The position numbers were made by a program, and so were the translations under genes. Below are positions 52,525 to 60,660 of a stretch of 64,000 nt of DNA, piece after piece. Within the stretch, counting starts at the first letter, position 1; each line of letters starts with the position of its first letter. This DNA is from Candidatus Moraniibacteriota bacterium. GTDB lineage: Bacteria > Patescibacteria > Paceibacteria > Moranbacterales > UBA2206. The stretch spans positions 1 to 64,000 of the forward strand of contig JAUSNP010000003.1 of the NCBI GenBank assembly GCA_030645735.1. Direction: 5' to 3'. A model generated the notes under the pieces. That model did not search any database. It had not been told where the DNA came from and saw only the letters and a list, made by a program, of their open reading frames with translations.

Positions 52525-52977
52525 ATGAAAATGCTCACTCCCTATCTCGTTGTCTTGATTCCCTTGATTGTTTTGGCCTTGGTTCGAGTTTTGAAATTTG
52601 TCATTTTCTATTTCCGCCACAACCGCGATTTCAAATACACTCTCGAGCATGCCATGACCTATGGTCACATGCCCAGCGTTCATTCAGCCCTGATGGCTTC
52701 GATGGTGGTTTCAGTTGGTCACTATGAAGGCATTGGTTCTGGCGCTTTCGCCATTGCACTTATCATGGCTATCTTGACTATTGATGATGCCACTCGTCTA
52801 CGAGTTTACATGGGTGAGCACAGTCGCTACATCAACATGATCGTCGACAAAATCGGTGCCGATGAAACAGACTATCCCCGCCTCAAAGAAAGAATGGGTC
52901 ACAAACCCGAAGAAGCACTAGTGGGTGGAATTCTTGGCCTAGCATTAACTATCCTACTTATAACATTTTTGAAATAA
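52525..52977 (+). CDS. Divergent PAP2 family (DUF212/YuiD) membrane protein
   Basis: 150 aa with three to four membrane helices. GHMPSVHSALMAS, DDATRLRVYMGEHSR and GHKPEEALVGG are the DUF212 hallmarks and suggest an acid phosphatase-like site (the His and Arg positions of PAP2). It may act on isoprenoid or lipid phosphates. The gene is followed directly by the left arm of word array A. Confidence 0.9.
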   Translation: MKMLTPYLVVLIPLIVLALVRVLKFVIFYFRHNRDFKYTLEHAMTYGHMPSVHSALMASMVVSVGHYEGIGSGAFAIALIMAILTIDDATRLRVYMGEHSRYINMIVDKIGADETDYPRLKERMGHKPEEALVGGILGLALTILLITFLK

Positions 52978-53025
52978 GTCTAAATTCTAAAGACTAAAAA
53001 CTAAACCAAGACTAAGGAATTTAAG
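52976..53025. repeat. Word array A, left arm (AGTCTAAA family)
   Basis: AAGTCTAAATTCTAAAGACT, AAAAACTAAACCAAGACTAAG: degenerate iterations between the PAP2-like stop and the S23 start. Very similar to the left part of array B at 58243. Confidence 0.85.
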
Positions 53026-53026
53026 T

Positions 53027-53380
53027 ATGAAGACTAATAATTTAGAAATTCGTACCGTAAAATTTAGTGGTGAAATTATCGTCCTTGTTAAGAAATTAAA
53101 AAGAGACATTATTAATATCCCATTGATAAGTCAAATTGTAAGATCAGCCACAAGTATTGGCGCAAATTATTGCGAATCACAGGGCTCCAGTTCTAAAAAA
53201 GATTTCAAGAACAAGCTTTATATTTGTAAAAAAGAATGCAAAGAAACAAAATATTGGCTAGAAATTATAGCGAAATCAAATCCTGAGCACGCAGAAGAAT
53301 GTCGAGAATTATGGAAAGAAGCTCAAGAATTAACTCTTATTTTTTCTAAGTCCATCCTGACTTTAGAAAACAAATCGTGA
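53027..53380 (+). CDS. S23/IVP-family four-helix-bundle protein, copy 2
   Basis: 117 aa, all-helical: VKFSGEIIVLVKKLKRD, ISQIVRSATSIGANYCESQG, SSKKDFKNKLYICKKECKET, YWLEIIAKSNP. Same family as the gene at 50871 but clearly diverged from it, so the two are not a recent duplication. Inverted word arms lie directly at both ends (52976-53025 and 53381-53446). It stands between the PAP2-like gene and murE. Confidence 0.9.
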   Translation: MKTNNLEIRTVKFSGEIIVLVKKLKRDIINIPLISQIVRSATSIGANYCESQGSSSKKDFKNKLYICKKECKETKYWLEIIAKSNPEHAEECRELWKEAQELTLIFSKSILTLENKS

Positions 53381-53446
53381 TTGAAAATTTATACTTTATT
53401 ACTTTAAACTTCTTTTAGTCTTTGGTACTTAGTCCTTAGACTTTTA
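53381..53446. repeat. Word array A, right arm
   Basis: TTTATACTTTATTACTTTAA, TTTTAGTCTTTGGTACTTAG and TCCTTAGACTTT. Mirror of the left arm and close to the right half of array B; it runs into the murE stop. Confidence 0.85.
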
Positions 53447-54731
53447 TTTTAGCTAATTCTTCTTGAATAACCTTTTTATCATTCCACTCAATTCTCTGAT
53501 CCCCAACTGCCATTGTTTCCTCAGCGCCTTTGCCAGTGACAATTACAATATCATTCGCCTTTGCTAATGACAGCGCTTTGGCGATGGCTTCACGGCGATC
53601 AAAGATTTTCCAAAAGTTTTGTCCTTCGGTTTTGTTCTTCACACCACTAGCCACTTCGTTGATGATTTGTTGTGGGTCTTCATGATAGGGGTCTTCATTG
53701 GTGACGATGACATAATCAGCAGAAGCCGAAACAATCTCACCCATCAAAGGGCGCTTGCCACGATCACGCTCACCACAGGAACCAAAAACCGCAATGATTC
53801 GGCTATCAGTTTTTTTCACTGAGGTCAGATATTGATAGAGCTTTTGCAAAGAGTCAGGCGTCACCGCATAATCAATCATCACGTTCAAATTTTTGTCGTT
53901 GGCAATTGATTCAAGTCGTCCGGCCACACCAGTGATTTTTGCCAAAGCATTTGCTGATTGTTCCAAGGAAATGTTTTGTGAAATTCCCACAGCCACCGCT
54001 GCCAGAGAATTTTCAATATTAAATTCCCCGGGAAGATTAATTTTAAATTCACAACCTGAAACCTGAAATGCAGAATTATAAATGTCCAACTTGATATTAT
54101 TCGCAAAAATATTTTGAGATTTGAGATTTGAGATTTGAGATTTTTTTGTATCTTGTATCTTGTGATTTGTATCTTTCAAGCTGTATCCAAACTTAACTGC
54201 ATTATTGTATTGTAAAAACTCCTCGGGTTTTTCCATATCCAAATTCACCACCGCCACATCTGCCATCCCAAATAATTTAGCTTTGGCCTGGCGATATTGC
54301 TCAATAGTCTTGTGATAGTCCAAATGTTCACGCGTCACATTGGTGATGACTGCCACAGCATAGTGAATCCCCCACACGCGACACTGGTCCAAAGAATGTG
54401 ATGAAGTTTCCAAAATCAGATAATCACATTTAGCCTCCACCGCTTTTTTGATGAACTTCTGAGTGGCAAATGGAGAAAGGGTGGTGTACTTGGTCACATT
54501 CACCCACTCCTCAGCGCCCAATTTGAAATTTATAGTTGAAGCCATGGCGACAGTGTGTCCTGCTTCTTCCAAAATTTTGGCAATCATCTGACAAGTGGTG
54601 GTTTTGCCGTTAGTTCCAGTCACCCCAATCACCTTGATATTTCTCGACGGAAAACCATACGCAAAATTCGCCACTACCGCTTGCGCCAAGTGGTAGATGT
54701 TTTTGATGGATTGTGGGATCAGTTTTTTCAT
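53436..54731 (-). CDS. murE: MurE-type Mur ligase
   Basis: 431 aa. Adds the third amino acid (usually meso-diaminopimelate or Lys) to UDP-MurNAc-L-Ala-D-Glu. ATP loop GTNGKTT (39-45), TTLSPFATQKFIK, ETSSHSLDQCRVWGI, TNVTREHLDYHKTIEQY, and the C-terminal FGSCGERDRGKRPLMGEI. The DDPR/DNPR-type selectivity motif reads NEDPYHEDP, so the substrate amino acid is uncertain. Residues about 186-208 (KIQDTKKSQISNLKSQ) are an in-frame word array (54112-54175). It is shorter than the usual 480-500 aa because domain 1 is reduced. Confidence 0.93.
   Translation of the reverse strand: MKKLIPQSIKNIYHLAQAVVANFAYGFPSRNIKVIGVTGTNGKTTTCQMIAKILEEAGHTVAMASTINFKLGAEEWVNVTKYTTLSPFATQKFIKKAVEAKCDYLILETSSHSLDQCRVWGIHYAVAVITNVTREHLDYHKTIEQYRQAKAKLFGMADVAVVNLDMEKPEEFLQYNNAVKFGYSLKDTNHKIQDTKKSQISNLKSQNIFANNIKLDIYNSAFQVSGCEFKINLPGEFNIENSLAAVAVGISQNISLEQSANALAKITGVAGRLESIANDKNLNVMIDYAVTPDSLQKLYQYLTSVKKTDSRIIAVFGSCGERDRGKRPLMGEIVSASADYVIVTNEDPYHEDPQQIINEVASGVKNKTEGQNFWKIFDRREAIAKALSLAKANDIVIVTGKGAEETMAVGDQRIEWNDKKVIQEELAKIKV
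54112..54175 (-). repeat. Word array inside murE
   Basis: GAGATTT words followed by GTATCTT/GTATCTTGTG words, in frame, inserted in the central domain of murE. The GAGATTT part matches the copA array. Confidence 0.75.
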
Positions 54732-54763
54732 ATATTCATTATACCTTGATTTTCTTATTTAAA

Positions 54764-54795
54764 AAAATACAGGCCGAGTTCATTTGAACTCGGCC
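54764..54795 (-). terminator. Terminator of the 54831 gene
   Basis: 10-bp perfect stem GGCCGAGTTC/GAACTCGGCC with a U-run on minus. Confidence 0.85.
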
Positions 54796-54830
54796 CTTTT
54801 AATATGCGCTCTCCTTATTTCCAAAGAAAA

Positions 54831-55793
54831 TTATTTGGATTCTAACATCTTGCTGTCAAATAAAGGGATTGCTAACTGGATATTATTTCTATGCATCCAA
54901 GCTAGCCGTAGTTTTCTTGCAAGACCTGGCAAAGACCACGCCCGCAAAAGTTCACCTCCTGGACAGAAAGTGCGTTGACAGCAATGCCAGCAAGCCCTCT
55001 CTTGCAAACTATAACCCATATCAATCCCCGAATGTATGCCATTGAAAACCAGTCCTTTAGGACATCCGCCAAATTCTGCTAACATCTTGTCTATTGGGAC
55101 TCCGACCTCGCCGTTTTCAAGCTCAATAATTGGCAGATTCCAACCATTAACAATAATCCTTCCGCCGCCACAACCGCCAATCAAATCCGCGGCTCTCAGT
55201 TGCTGACCCATGAGATCGTCATCATCTATAATTGGAAGTGCAGGAATCATGATGATATCTGGATCAAGCTGATCTTCGATGGCTATCTCAGAGACTTCAC
55301 GCGTGCCTGAATCTTCATTTGGATATTCAGAAAAAATTCTGGCCACACCTTCTTCTGGTGGATTTTCCAAAAAAGACCTAAGCGTTTCTATGAAATACCT
55401 GAAGTCATTGTCCTGAAAAAATCCCCCTGCTCCCTGCCAAGACCAACTGCTTTTAACCTCCTCTTTAGCTAAATTTATAAGCCCGTCAACTGCATCTAGA
55501 ATCAAAACTGCTTCTTGTCTATCCTGTTCAGACAATTGCCCGTCTCTGATTCTTGACCAAACTTCATTGAGTATGAACTGAATTTTCATTTTCCAATAGC
55601 TCGACAACCTCTCAGTATACCCTTGCCTTCTTGAAATATCACGCTCCTCCTTTTCCATGATAGCCAGCATCTCCCTAATCTCAGAATCAAGCTCCGGCTT
55701 ATACTGTCTGATCAATTCCCACATCCTTGAATAAAAATGCGGGAGGGATACCAAGATGCCACCAAACATAACTCCACAAATTTCCTGTGTCAT
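54831..55793 (-). CDS. Hypothetical protein with C-terminal Cys cluster (320 aa)
   Basis: Not recognised. 320 aa, soluble. Residues 1-170 are helical and charged (SEIREMLAIMEKEERDISRR), then an acidic linker (IIDDDDL), then a Gly-rich domain (ADLIGGCGGGRIIVNGWNLP) and a Cys-rich end (ERACWHCCQRTFCPGGELL) that could bind zinc or iron-sulfur. GGGGGT and a palindromic promoter region lie upstream; a strong terminator follows. Isolated and unlike the core genes. Confidence 0.6.
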   Translation of the reverse strand: MTQEICGVMFGGILVSLPHFYSRMWELIRQYKPELDSEIREMLAIMEKEERDISRRQGYTERLSSYWKMKIQFILNEVWSRIRDGQLSEQDRQEAVLILDAVDGLINLAKEEVKSSWSWQGAGGFFQDNDFRYFIETLRSFLENPPEEGVARIFSEYPNEDSGTREVSEIAIEDQLDPDIIMIPALPIIDDDDLMGQQLRAADLIGGCGGGRIIVNGWNLPIIELENGEVGVPIDKMLAEFGGCPKGLVFNGIHSGIDMGYSLQERACWHCCQRTFCPGGELLRAWSLPGLARKLRLAWMHRNNIQLAIPLFDSKMLESK

Positions 55794-55843
55794 CTCGCTA
55801 CCCCCAAAAGTTTAAGTTTAATAGGATGATTATGTTAAAGGAC

Positions 55844-55861
55844 TGATTAAATATTTAATCA
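55844..55861. promoter_or_regulatory. 18-bp palindrome upstream of the 54831 gene
   Basis: TGATTAAATATTTAATCA is perfect. On the minus strand it overlaps a possible -10 (TTAAAT, 17 bases after TTGCAT), so it could be an operator. Confidence 0.5.
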
Positions 55862-55902
55862 TTAAATAACATAAAATGCAAGTGTTCTGCTAAAGCTTAT
55901 TT

Positions 55903-56925
55903 TTAAAAGAAACTTTTGATTTTCTGAATAATACGATAGGCCAAATATTTTCTTCGGCCAATTATAATGTCATAACAACCGGGGAACTTGATTGAAACAG
56001 TTACTGGAGAAAAACTTTGTTTGAATCTGGTGATGCCCGCCCAATTATTATCCGCTGTTCCTGTTTTCACTCCGCCGAAATCATACCCAATCGCCCCAAA
56101 TTTTTTAGCATCTTGAATTTGCTTCCATTGCAACAGATAGGGCGCCATCACATTGCGAAAACGATCATCCGAGGCGCCATGCAAATAAGTTACTGTGTCA
56201 TCAAAGAAAATCACAATATTAGCTGCAATTATTTCCCCGCCTCGCGTCGACGAGCGGTCGTCTCCGCAAGTCGAGGCGGGACCTTCAAATTCTGCATAAT
56301 ATAGTTTTATATTTTCTCCTGGAATTGCCTCAAACATTTTTTGATAATAATCGCGCGGATGCGGAGTGATGCTTTGACGAGCGGAAGTGATTTCCACTAA
56401 GTCGCAAAATTTGTCCACATATTTTTTTTCATTGGAAATTCCCACTCGCACACCTTTCTTTTCAGCTAGTCTGATGTTATAACGGGTTTTCGGTTTCATC
56501 TCAGCTAGCAATGTTTCTTCACTTTTGGTGATATCAATAATAAATAATTCTCTAGGTTGCATATCATGTGGCGCTTTCACGACAAACGCATCAACACTTT
56601 TCTTGGTCAAATCCAAAATTTCTTGTGACGCGGGTTCAATGCGAATCCAGCCAGCATGATGGTCTTCAGCCAAGCCAATTAGATTTTTAAAATAATTAGA
56701 AACATTCTTGTCTCTGATGTTAAAAATATTGCCCCGCGGGATATAAAAATATTTGCCGACGATTGGCAATTTGTGCTCGATGATGTTGGACCAGAATCGT
56801 TCGCCCTTGATGTTCAAAGTTTTTTTGCCAGCCAATTCTTGAAATTCTCGCCACCAGTCCGACTGTAAAAATCCTTCCCCAGGGGCTTGTTGCATCAGGT
56901 CATTAATTTTCAAATTATCTCGCAT
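55903..56925 (-). CDS. FemX/FemAB-type peptidoglycan aminoacyltransferase
   Basis: 340 aa, two GNAT-like domains. Adds amino acids from aminoacyl-tRNA to the peptide stem of peptidoglycan precursors. YIPRGNIF near residue 60, MKPKTRYNIRLAEKKGV in the middle, the C-terminal YLHGASDDRFRNVMAPYLLQ, and YDFGGVKTGTADNNWAGITR are family features. Residues about 215-231 (GPASTCGDDRSSTRGGE) are coded by a 49-bp palindrome (56235-56283) also found in polA. Four bases separate it from ruvA. Confidence 0.9.
   Translation of the reverse strand: MRDNLKINDLMQQAPGEGFLQSDWWREFQELAGKKTLNIKGERFWSNIIEHKLPIVGKYFYIPRGNIFNIRDKNVSNYFKNLIGLAEDHHAGWIRIEPASQEILDLTKKSVDAFVVKAPHDMQPRELFIIDITKSEETLLAEMKPKTRYNIRLAEKKGVRVGISNEKKYVDKFCDLVEITSARQSITPHPRDYYQKMFEAIPGENIKLYYAEFEGPASTCGDDRSSTRGGEIIAANIVIFFDDTVTYLHGASDDRFRNVMAPYLLQWKQIQDAKKFGAIGYDFGGVKTGTADNNWAGITRFKQSFSPVTVSIKFPGCYDIIIGRRKYLAYRIIQKIKSFF
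56235..56283 (-). repeat. In-frame palindromic element, copy in femX-like gene
   Basis: CCCGCCTCG (56236-56244) and CGAGGCGGG (56272-56280) flank a GC-rich centre. 45 of 49 bases match the copy at 63882-63930. Confidence 0.9.
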
Positions 56926-56928
56926 AAT

Positions 56929-57501
56929 TTATTTCTTGCCTAAACTCCGTAAAGCCAAACCAATGCGTTGCCCAATATCAGTCACATCCTTGGCCACCAG
57001 CTTCAAAGCATCGCGCGCCTCGGTCACAGAATAGCCCATAGAAACCAAAGCTTCAATCGCATCAGAATCTGAGACAGCATCCTCCTTTTCGCTCTCTGGC
57101 ATGTCCGCCACCTTGTTTCTGAGCTCCAAAATGACCCGCTCAGCGGTTTTCTTACCTACCCCTGAGACTTTGGTCAGAATCGATGAATCCTCGTTCAGAA
57201 TGGCCGTTTTGATAGTTTGCGGGGTTGCAATCGACAAAATCCCCAAACCAGCTTTAGGGCCGATGCCTGAGATGGAAATCAAGAGCTCAAACATGTCCAA
57301 TTCTTCCAGTGTCAGAAAGCCATACAAATCCAAGGCATCTTCACGCACCGAAGTGTGAATGAAAAAATCCACCCTTTCCACGCCCGCAATTTTGCCCAAC
57401 GCATAAGTTGTGAGATGCACTTTGTAGCCCACGCCAGCCACATCCACCACGACAAACTTGTCCTTGCGATATTCAATTGTGCCCTTTATCTTCGCAATCA
57501 T
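56929..57501 (-). CDS. ruvA: Holliday junction helicase subunit RuvA
   Basis: 190 aa. N-terminal OB-fold (residues 1-62, MIAKIKGTIEYRKDKFVV), tetramer HhH region (ISGIGPKAGLGILS; VSGVGKKTAERVILELRNK), and the C-terminal RuvB-binding domain (DAIEALVSMGYSVTEARDAL). Binds four-way junctions and guides the RuvB motor. Complete. It starts the unit that continues into femX. Confidence 0.97.
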   Translation of the reverse strand: MIAKIKGTIEYRKDKFVVVDVAGVGYKVHLTTYALGKIAGVERVDFFIHTSVREDALDLYGFLTLEELDMFELLISISGIGPKAGLGILSIATPQTIKTAILNEDSSILTKVSGVGKKTAERVILELRNKVADMPESEKEDAVSDSDAIEALVSMGYSVTEARDALKLVAKDVTDIGQRIGLALRSLGKK

Positions 57502-57555
57502 CCTGTGTGATTTGCCTATTTATTAACTACTAGAATTCTAGCTTTTTTTCACCAA

Positions 57556-57582
57556 AAAGAAAAGCGCTGTTGCCAGCGCTTT
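57556..57582 (-). terminator. Terminator of the 57607 ORF
   Basis: AAAGCGCTG/CAGCGCTTT stem with a U-run on the minus strand. Confidence 0.8.
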
Positions 57583-57606
57583 CCCCCTATTCATATTCCA
57601 CTCGGG

Positions 57607-57726
57607 CTAGCTTAGGATTTTTGCAAAAGCTAGCGTTACTACCAAGATGCCATAGCTGGCTAATCCAACAGCAACCATTACAACAGTTGCCATCGAAAGA
57701 TGAAACAACATTTCTAATTTATCCAT
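57607..57726 (-). CDS. Single-pass membrane peptide (39 aa)
   Basis: 39 aa, MDKLEMLFHLSMATVVMV and then a hydrophobic helix to the end. It is shorter than most ORF cut-offs. Support comes from the strong terminator 25 bases downstream and the lack of any other gene that could use it. No SD is seen. Possibly a small regulatory membrane peptide. Confidence 0.5.
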   Translation of the reverse strand: MDKLEMLFHLSMATVVMVAVGLASYGILVVTLAFAKILS

Positions 57727-57923
57727 ATGATTTAAAATTAAATAAATTACGATAATTTTATCCATTTACCCTTAAATACAGTGAATATAATGGATATGTG
57801 AACTTAGCACCCAGCCAATTTTTTGTCAAATAAATTTAGCGCTTTTTGCCCCAGCTCTTGCCTAAACCAAAATACTATGCTAAAAATAGTAGGTAACTAA
57901 AAAGAGATAAATTTCAAAAAACT

Positions 57924-58196
57924 ATGCCAATCAAAACATCCGCTAAGAAATACATGCGCGTGACTGAGCGAAAGACTGAGATTAACAAGAAAATCAAAGG
58001 TCTTTTCCGTAGCGCTATCAAGAAAGCCACTGAAGCCATCGCCAAAAACGATGCCAAGACAGCTGGAGAATGGGCCAAAAAAGCCTTCCAAGCCTTGGAT
58101 AAAGCTGCCAAAAAAGAAGTGATCAGCAAAAACACCGCTGCTCGCAAGAAATCGAGATTGAACAAGAAAGTTAAGGCTATTACAATCAAGAAATAA
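57924..58196 (+). CDS. rpsT: 30S ribosomal protein S20
   Basis: 90 aa, Lys/Ala-rich, three-helix protein that binds 16S rRNA. MPIKTSAKKYMRVTERKTEI and NTAARKKSRLNKKVKAI fit S20. Monocistronic on the plus strand with its own terminator. Opposite-strand ORFs here are shadows. Confidence 0.95.
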   Translation: MPIKTSAKKYMRVTERKTEINKKIKGLFRSAIKKATEAIAKNDAKTAGEWAKKAFQALDKAAKKEVISKNTAARKKSRLNKKVKAITIKK

Positions 58197-58209
58197 TCCT
58201 CCTCAATCA

Positions 58210-58237
58210 AAAAACACCCCCGAAGGGTGTTTTTTGA
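58210..58237 (+). terminator. Terminator of rpsT
   Basis: AAAAACACCC/GGGTGTTTTT stem with a T-run. Confidence 0.9.
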
Positions 58238-58242
58238 TTGCA

Positions 58243-58368
58243 AGTCTAATTTCTAAAGTTTAAAGTCTAAAAGAAGTATTTAAGTCTAAAGTTTGAAGTA
58301 TTTTTTAACTTTATACTTTTAAACTTTAGTCTTGCTTTAGACTTTAGTATTTAGACCTTAGACTTTCC
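58243..58368. repeat. Gene-less inverted word array B (AGTCTAAA family)
   Basis: Left arm AAGTCTAATTTCTAAAGTTT, AAAGTCTAAAAG, TTTAAGTCTAAAG; right arm TTTATACTTTTAAACTTTAG, CTTTAGACTTTAG, CCTTAGACTTT. The arms match those of array A closely, but they meet with only a few AT bases between them and no gene. It fills the rpsT-holA gap. Confidence 0.85.
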
Positions 58369-58369
58369 G

Positions 58370-59335
58370 TTAAAGTTCAACTACAAACTTATCTAGTGCC
58401 ACCTTCACCTCAATCTGCCCGGTTTTGATTTGCGTGTCGAGCTGGCTGAGTTTTTCATAGACGGCTTTCAATTTCGGCAAAGGGAAATTGCGCAATTGGC
58501 CGAGACTTTTTTTGACCACAAAGGGATGCAAACCAGCCGTTTTGGCTATCGCTGATTCATTGCCAAAAAACTGACCTTGCAAATCCGCCACCTTCAAAAG
58601 ATTGCGGAATTGATAAACAAACATCGAGAAGATGTAGAAAGGATCCTCGCCTTTTTTCAAATGTTCCTGCAACAAACGCAAAGCCTCTTTTTTGTTGTTA
58701 TTGGCCAACGCGTCAATGGTATTGAAAATGTTGGTATCCAAATTGGCGCGCACTAGCAAATCTACATCTTCTGATTGAATGACTTTTCCGTGGGCAAAAT
58801 CAACCAACTTGCGCAATTCCTTGTCTAATGAATTGGTATCACTCCCGACAAACAAAATCAATTTTTCCAAAGCGCTTCTGGAGATGCCACTCTTATCATC
58901 AAGCTCTTTGATTCTTTGCACAATCCACTGAGTCAATTTGAGACCGCTCAATTTTTCGAAATTCTGAGACTTGGCAATTTTTTCCAACACTTTATACAGC
59001 TTGCCGTTTTTCTTGGGCTGGCCATCTTCCCAAAAAATCAACACTAGATCTAGATCAGTTTGAATATTTTTTTCATACTTTTTCAAATAATCTAGCAATT
59101 CGTCTTTTTCAATGTCTGTCCCCGCCTCAACCATATCCCGCACAATCACCAATCTTTTAGGCGCCAACAGATTGGGCGTGTTCAAAACATCTAACAATTT
59201 CTGTTTATTGTTTTGCCCATAATCAAAAACTGACAAACCCGAGCCAATCGTGTCGGTTGCCAAAAACTTATTTTTGATTTCTAGAACTTTTTGACTAGAT
59301 CGAAATGAGTCTTCGCCGTACAAAAAAAATAACAT
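58370..59335 (-). CDS. holA: DNA polymerase III subunit delta
   Basis: 321 aa. Clamp-loader subunit with AAA+-like N-terminal part (FFLYGEDSFRSSQKV, PKRLVIVRDMVEAG) and a helical C-terminal collar (NIFNTIDALANNNKKEALRL, LHPFVVKKSLGQLRNFP). Low conservation is normal for HolA. The stop lies at the border of word array B. Confidence 0.9.
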   Translation of the reverse strand: MLFFLYGEDSFRSSQKVLEIKNKFLATDTIGSGLSVFDYGQNNKQKLLDVLNTPNLLAPKRLVIVRDMVEAGTDIEKDELLDYLKKYEKNIQTDLDLVLIFWEDGQPKKNGKLYKVLEKIAKSQNFEKLSGLKLTQWIVQRIKELDDKSGISRSALEKLILFVGSDTNSLDKELRKLVDFAHGKVIQSEDVDLLVRANLDTNIFNTIDALANNNKKEALRLLQEHLKKGEDPFYIFSMFVYQFRNLLKVADLQGQFFGNESAIAKTAGLHPFVVKKSLGQLRNFPLPKLKAVYEKLSQLDTQIKTGQIEVKVALDKFVVEL

Positions 59336-59391
59336 GCCTAAATTTTTAGTGATTATTCTCTAATGTCTAGTATATAGCATATCAGGCAAAC

Positions 59392-59423
59392 AAAAAAGAA
59401 AGCCCTTTTTCAAGGGCTTTCTA
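59392..59423 (-). terminator. Terminator of the DUF3048 gene
   Basis: AGAAAGCCCTT/AAGGGCTTTCT stem followed by six U on the minus strand. Confidence 0.85.
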
Positions 59424-59439
59424 ATGAATTCTATTGAGA

Positions 59440-60597
59440 CTAAACTCCCGGTGTCCACTTCAAGGATTGTCCTGGTTCTAGAATTTCCACCCAGATCTGA
59501 CCTGGCACAAATTTCATTTCTTGACCAGCTTGGTCATAAAAGAATAGTTTGCTATCTAGTCTTGCTTTGTCTTTCTTCCAAGTTCCGATATATTCTTTAC
59601 CGTTCAAATAATAATGCGCTTCGCCTGAATCGGATGAATCATACCATGGGTCACCGATTTGAACATTGTTATAGCGACCAGAAATGCTTTCTACTCCAGT
59701 CTTTTTGATTTCTTCTACATTCTTCCATGGGTCACTCATACCTTTTCCAACATAATCATAGTCCGCCATAATTTGCTCTGAAGCTGCGGTCAAAACCACA
59801 ACATTTTTTGGCGCCACTCGTTGGTCATTGTTGCGATCAGTGTCAATGGCCTCACCCCAAGTTCGCAAATATGAGTTGGTAGCTTTGTCATAATCATATT
59901 CAGCATCATACGGTTTTTTGAAAGCTACACGCAAATGACCGCCTGTTGGTCTCTGATCTTCTGGAGCCTCTCCTTGATGAGCATAGCCAGAAAATTTTCC
60001 TTCCGTGCGATATTTCTTATCAGCAATCATAGCCAAAATATTGTCCTTAGTGATGTGACCAGTGTCCTCCAAGCGCATTTTGCCAGAAACATCCCAGCGG
60101 GCGCAATAGTTGCCAGTCATACAATCATAATTGTCGATTACCTTTTCTTTCAAAAGATCTAGTGCAAAATGTGATCCGCCCCAGTGAATGAAGACTGCGT
60201 CCAATCCTTTGGCCAAAGCGATGTAGTCATGTCGTGAACTGCGAATTGCGCCAACCTCCTTCGGGATGTCACAAACATACACGCCCATAAGCCTAGTCAC
60301 TGAGCCTGTGAAAGCGGGCATTTCAATCACCATATCCGCTTGAGAAAATCCAGCAGCTGGTCGCGCTTGCACATCCGACGGTTGCATCACGGCCACTGGT
60401 CGCTTGTTCCAATTTTCACAAGCAATGCCAGAAATTGGACTGACTGGTCCTTCGTTGGCAATTGGATATTCCTGTGGTTGACCTCCATTGTTAATTTCGA
60501 TTTTTTTGACATCTTTTGATGAGGAGAAAAAATACCATCCTCCTGCCACCACTACGATTGCCACTATAGCAATAATCGCTTTCTGCTTCGTACTCAT
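59440..60597 (-). CDS. Membrane-anchored DUF3048 protein
   Basis: 385 aa. N-terminal membrane helix (AIIAIVAIVVVAGGWYFF), then a DUF3048 N domain (RPVAVMQPSDVQARPAAGFS, GAIRSSRHDYIALAKGLDA) and a C domain (GKYIGTWKKDKARLDSKLFF-like end, PGQIWVEIL). Related to YerB lipoproteins. The function is unknown but the family is extracellular and common in CPR and Firmicutes. Confidence 0.92.
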   Translation of the reverse strand: MSTKQKAIIAIVAIVVVAGGWYFFSSSKDVKKIEINNGGQPQEYPIANEGPVSPISGIACENWNKRPVAVMQPSDVQARPAAGFSQADMVIEMPAFTGSVTRLMGVYVCDIPKEVGAIRSSRHDYIALAKGLDAVFIHWGGSHFALDLLKEKVIDNYDCMTGNYCARWDVSGKMRLEDTGHITKDNILAMIADKKYRTEGKFSGYAHQGEAPEDQRPTGGHLRVAFKKPYDAEYDYDKATNSYLRTWGEAIDTDRNNDQRVAPKNVVVLTAASEQIMADYDYVGKGMSDPWKNVEEIKKTGVESISGRYNNVQIGDPWYDSSDSGEAHYYLNGKEYIGTWKKDKARLDSKLFFYDQAGQEMKFVPGQIWVEILEPGQSLKWTPGV

Positions 60598-60609
60598 TTA
60601 TTTTTTAGA

Positions 60610-60660
60610 CAGGAAAATGAAATTTAGTGTTTCATGTTTCATGTTTTATGTTATATGAAT
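60610..60660. repeat. Single-arm word repeat (TTTCATG)
   Basis: TGTTTCATGTTTCATGTTTT, then ATGTTATATG: three tandem copies of one word in the gap before mutM. Confidence 0.6.

Noticed and set aside
52976..53446. Word arrays considered as CRISPR-like repeats
   Set aside because: Words are short, degenerate and directly adjacent, with no spacers and no cas genes.
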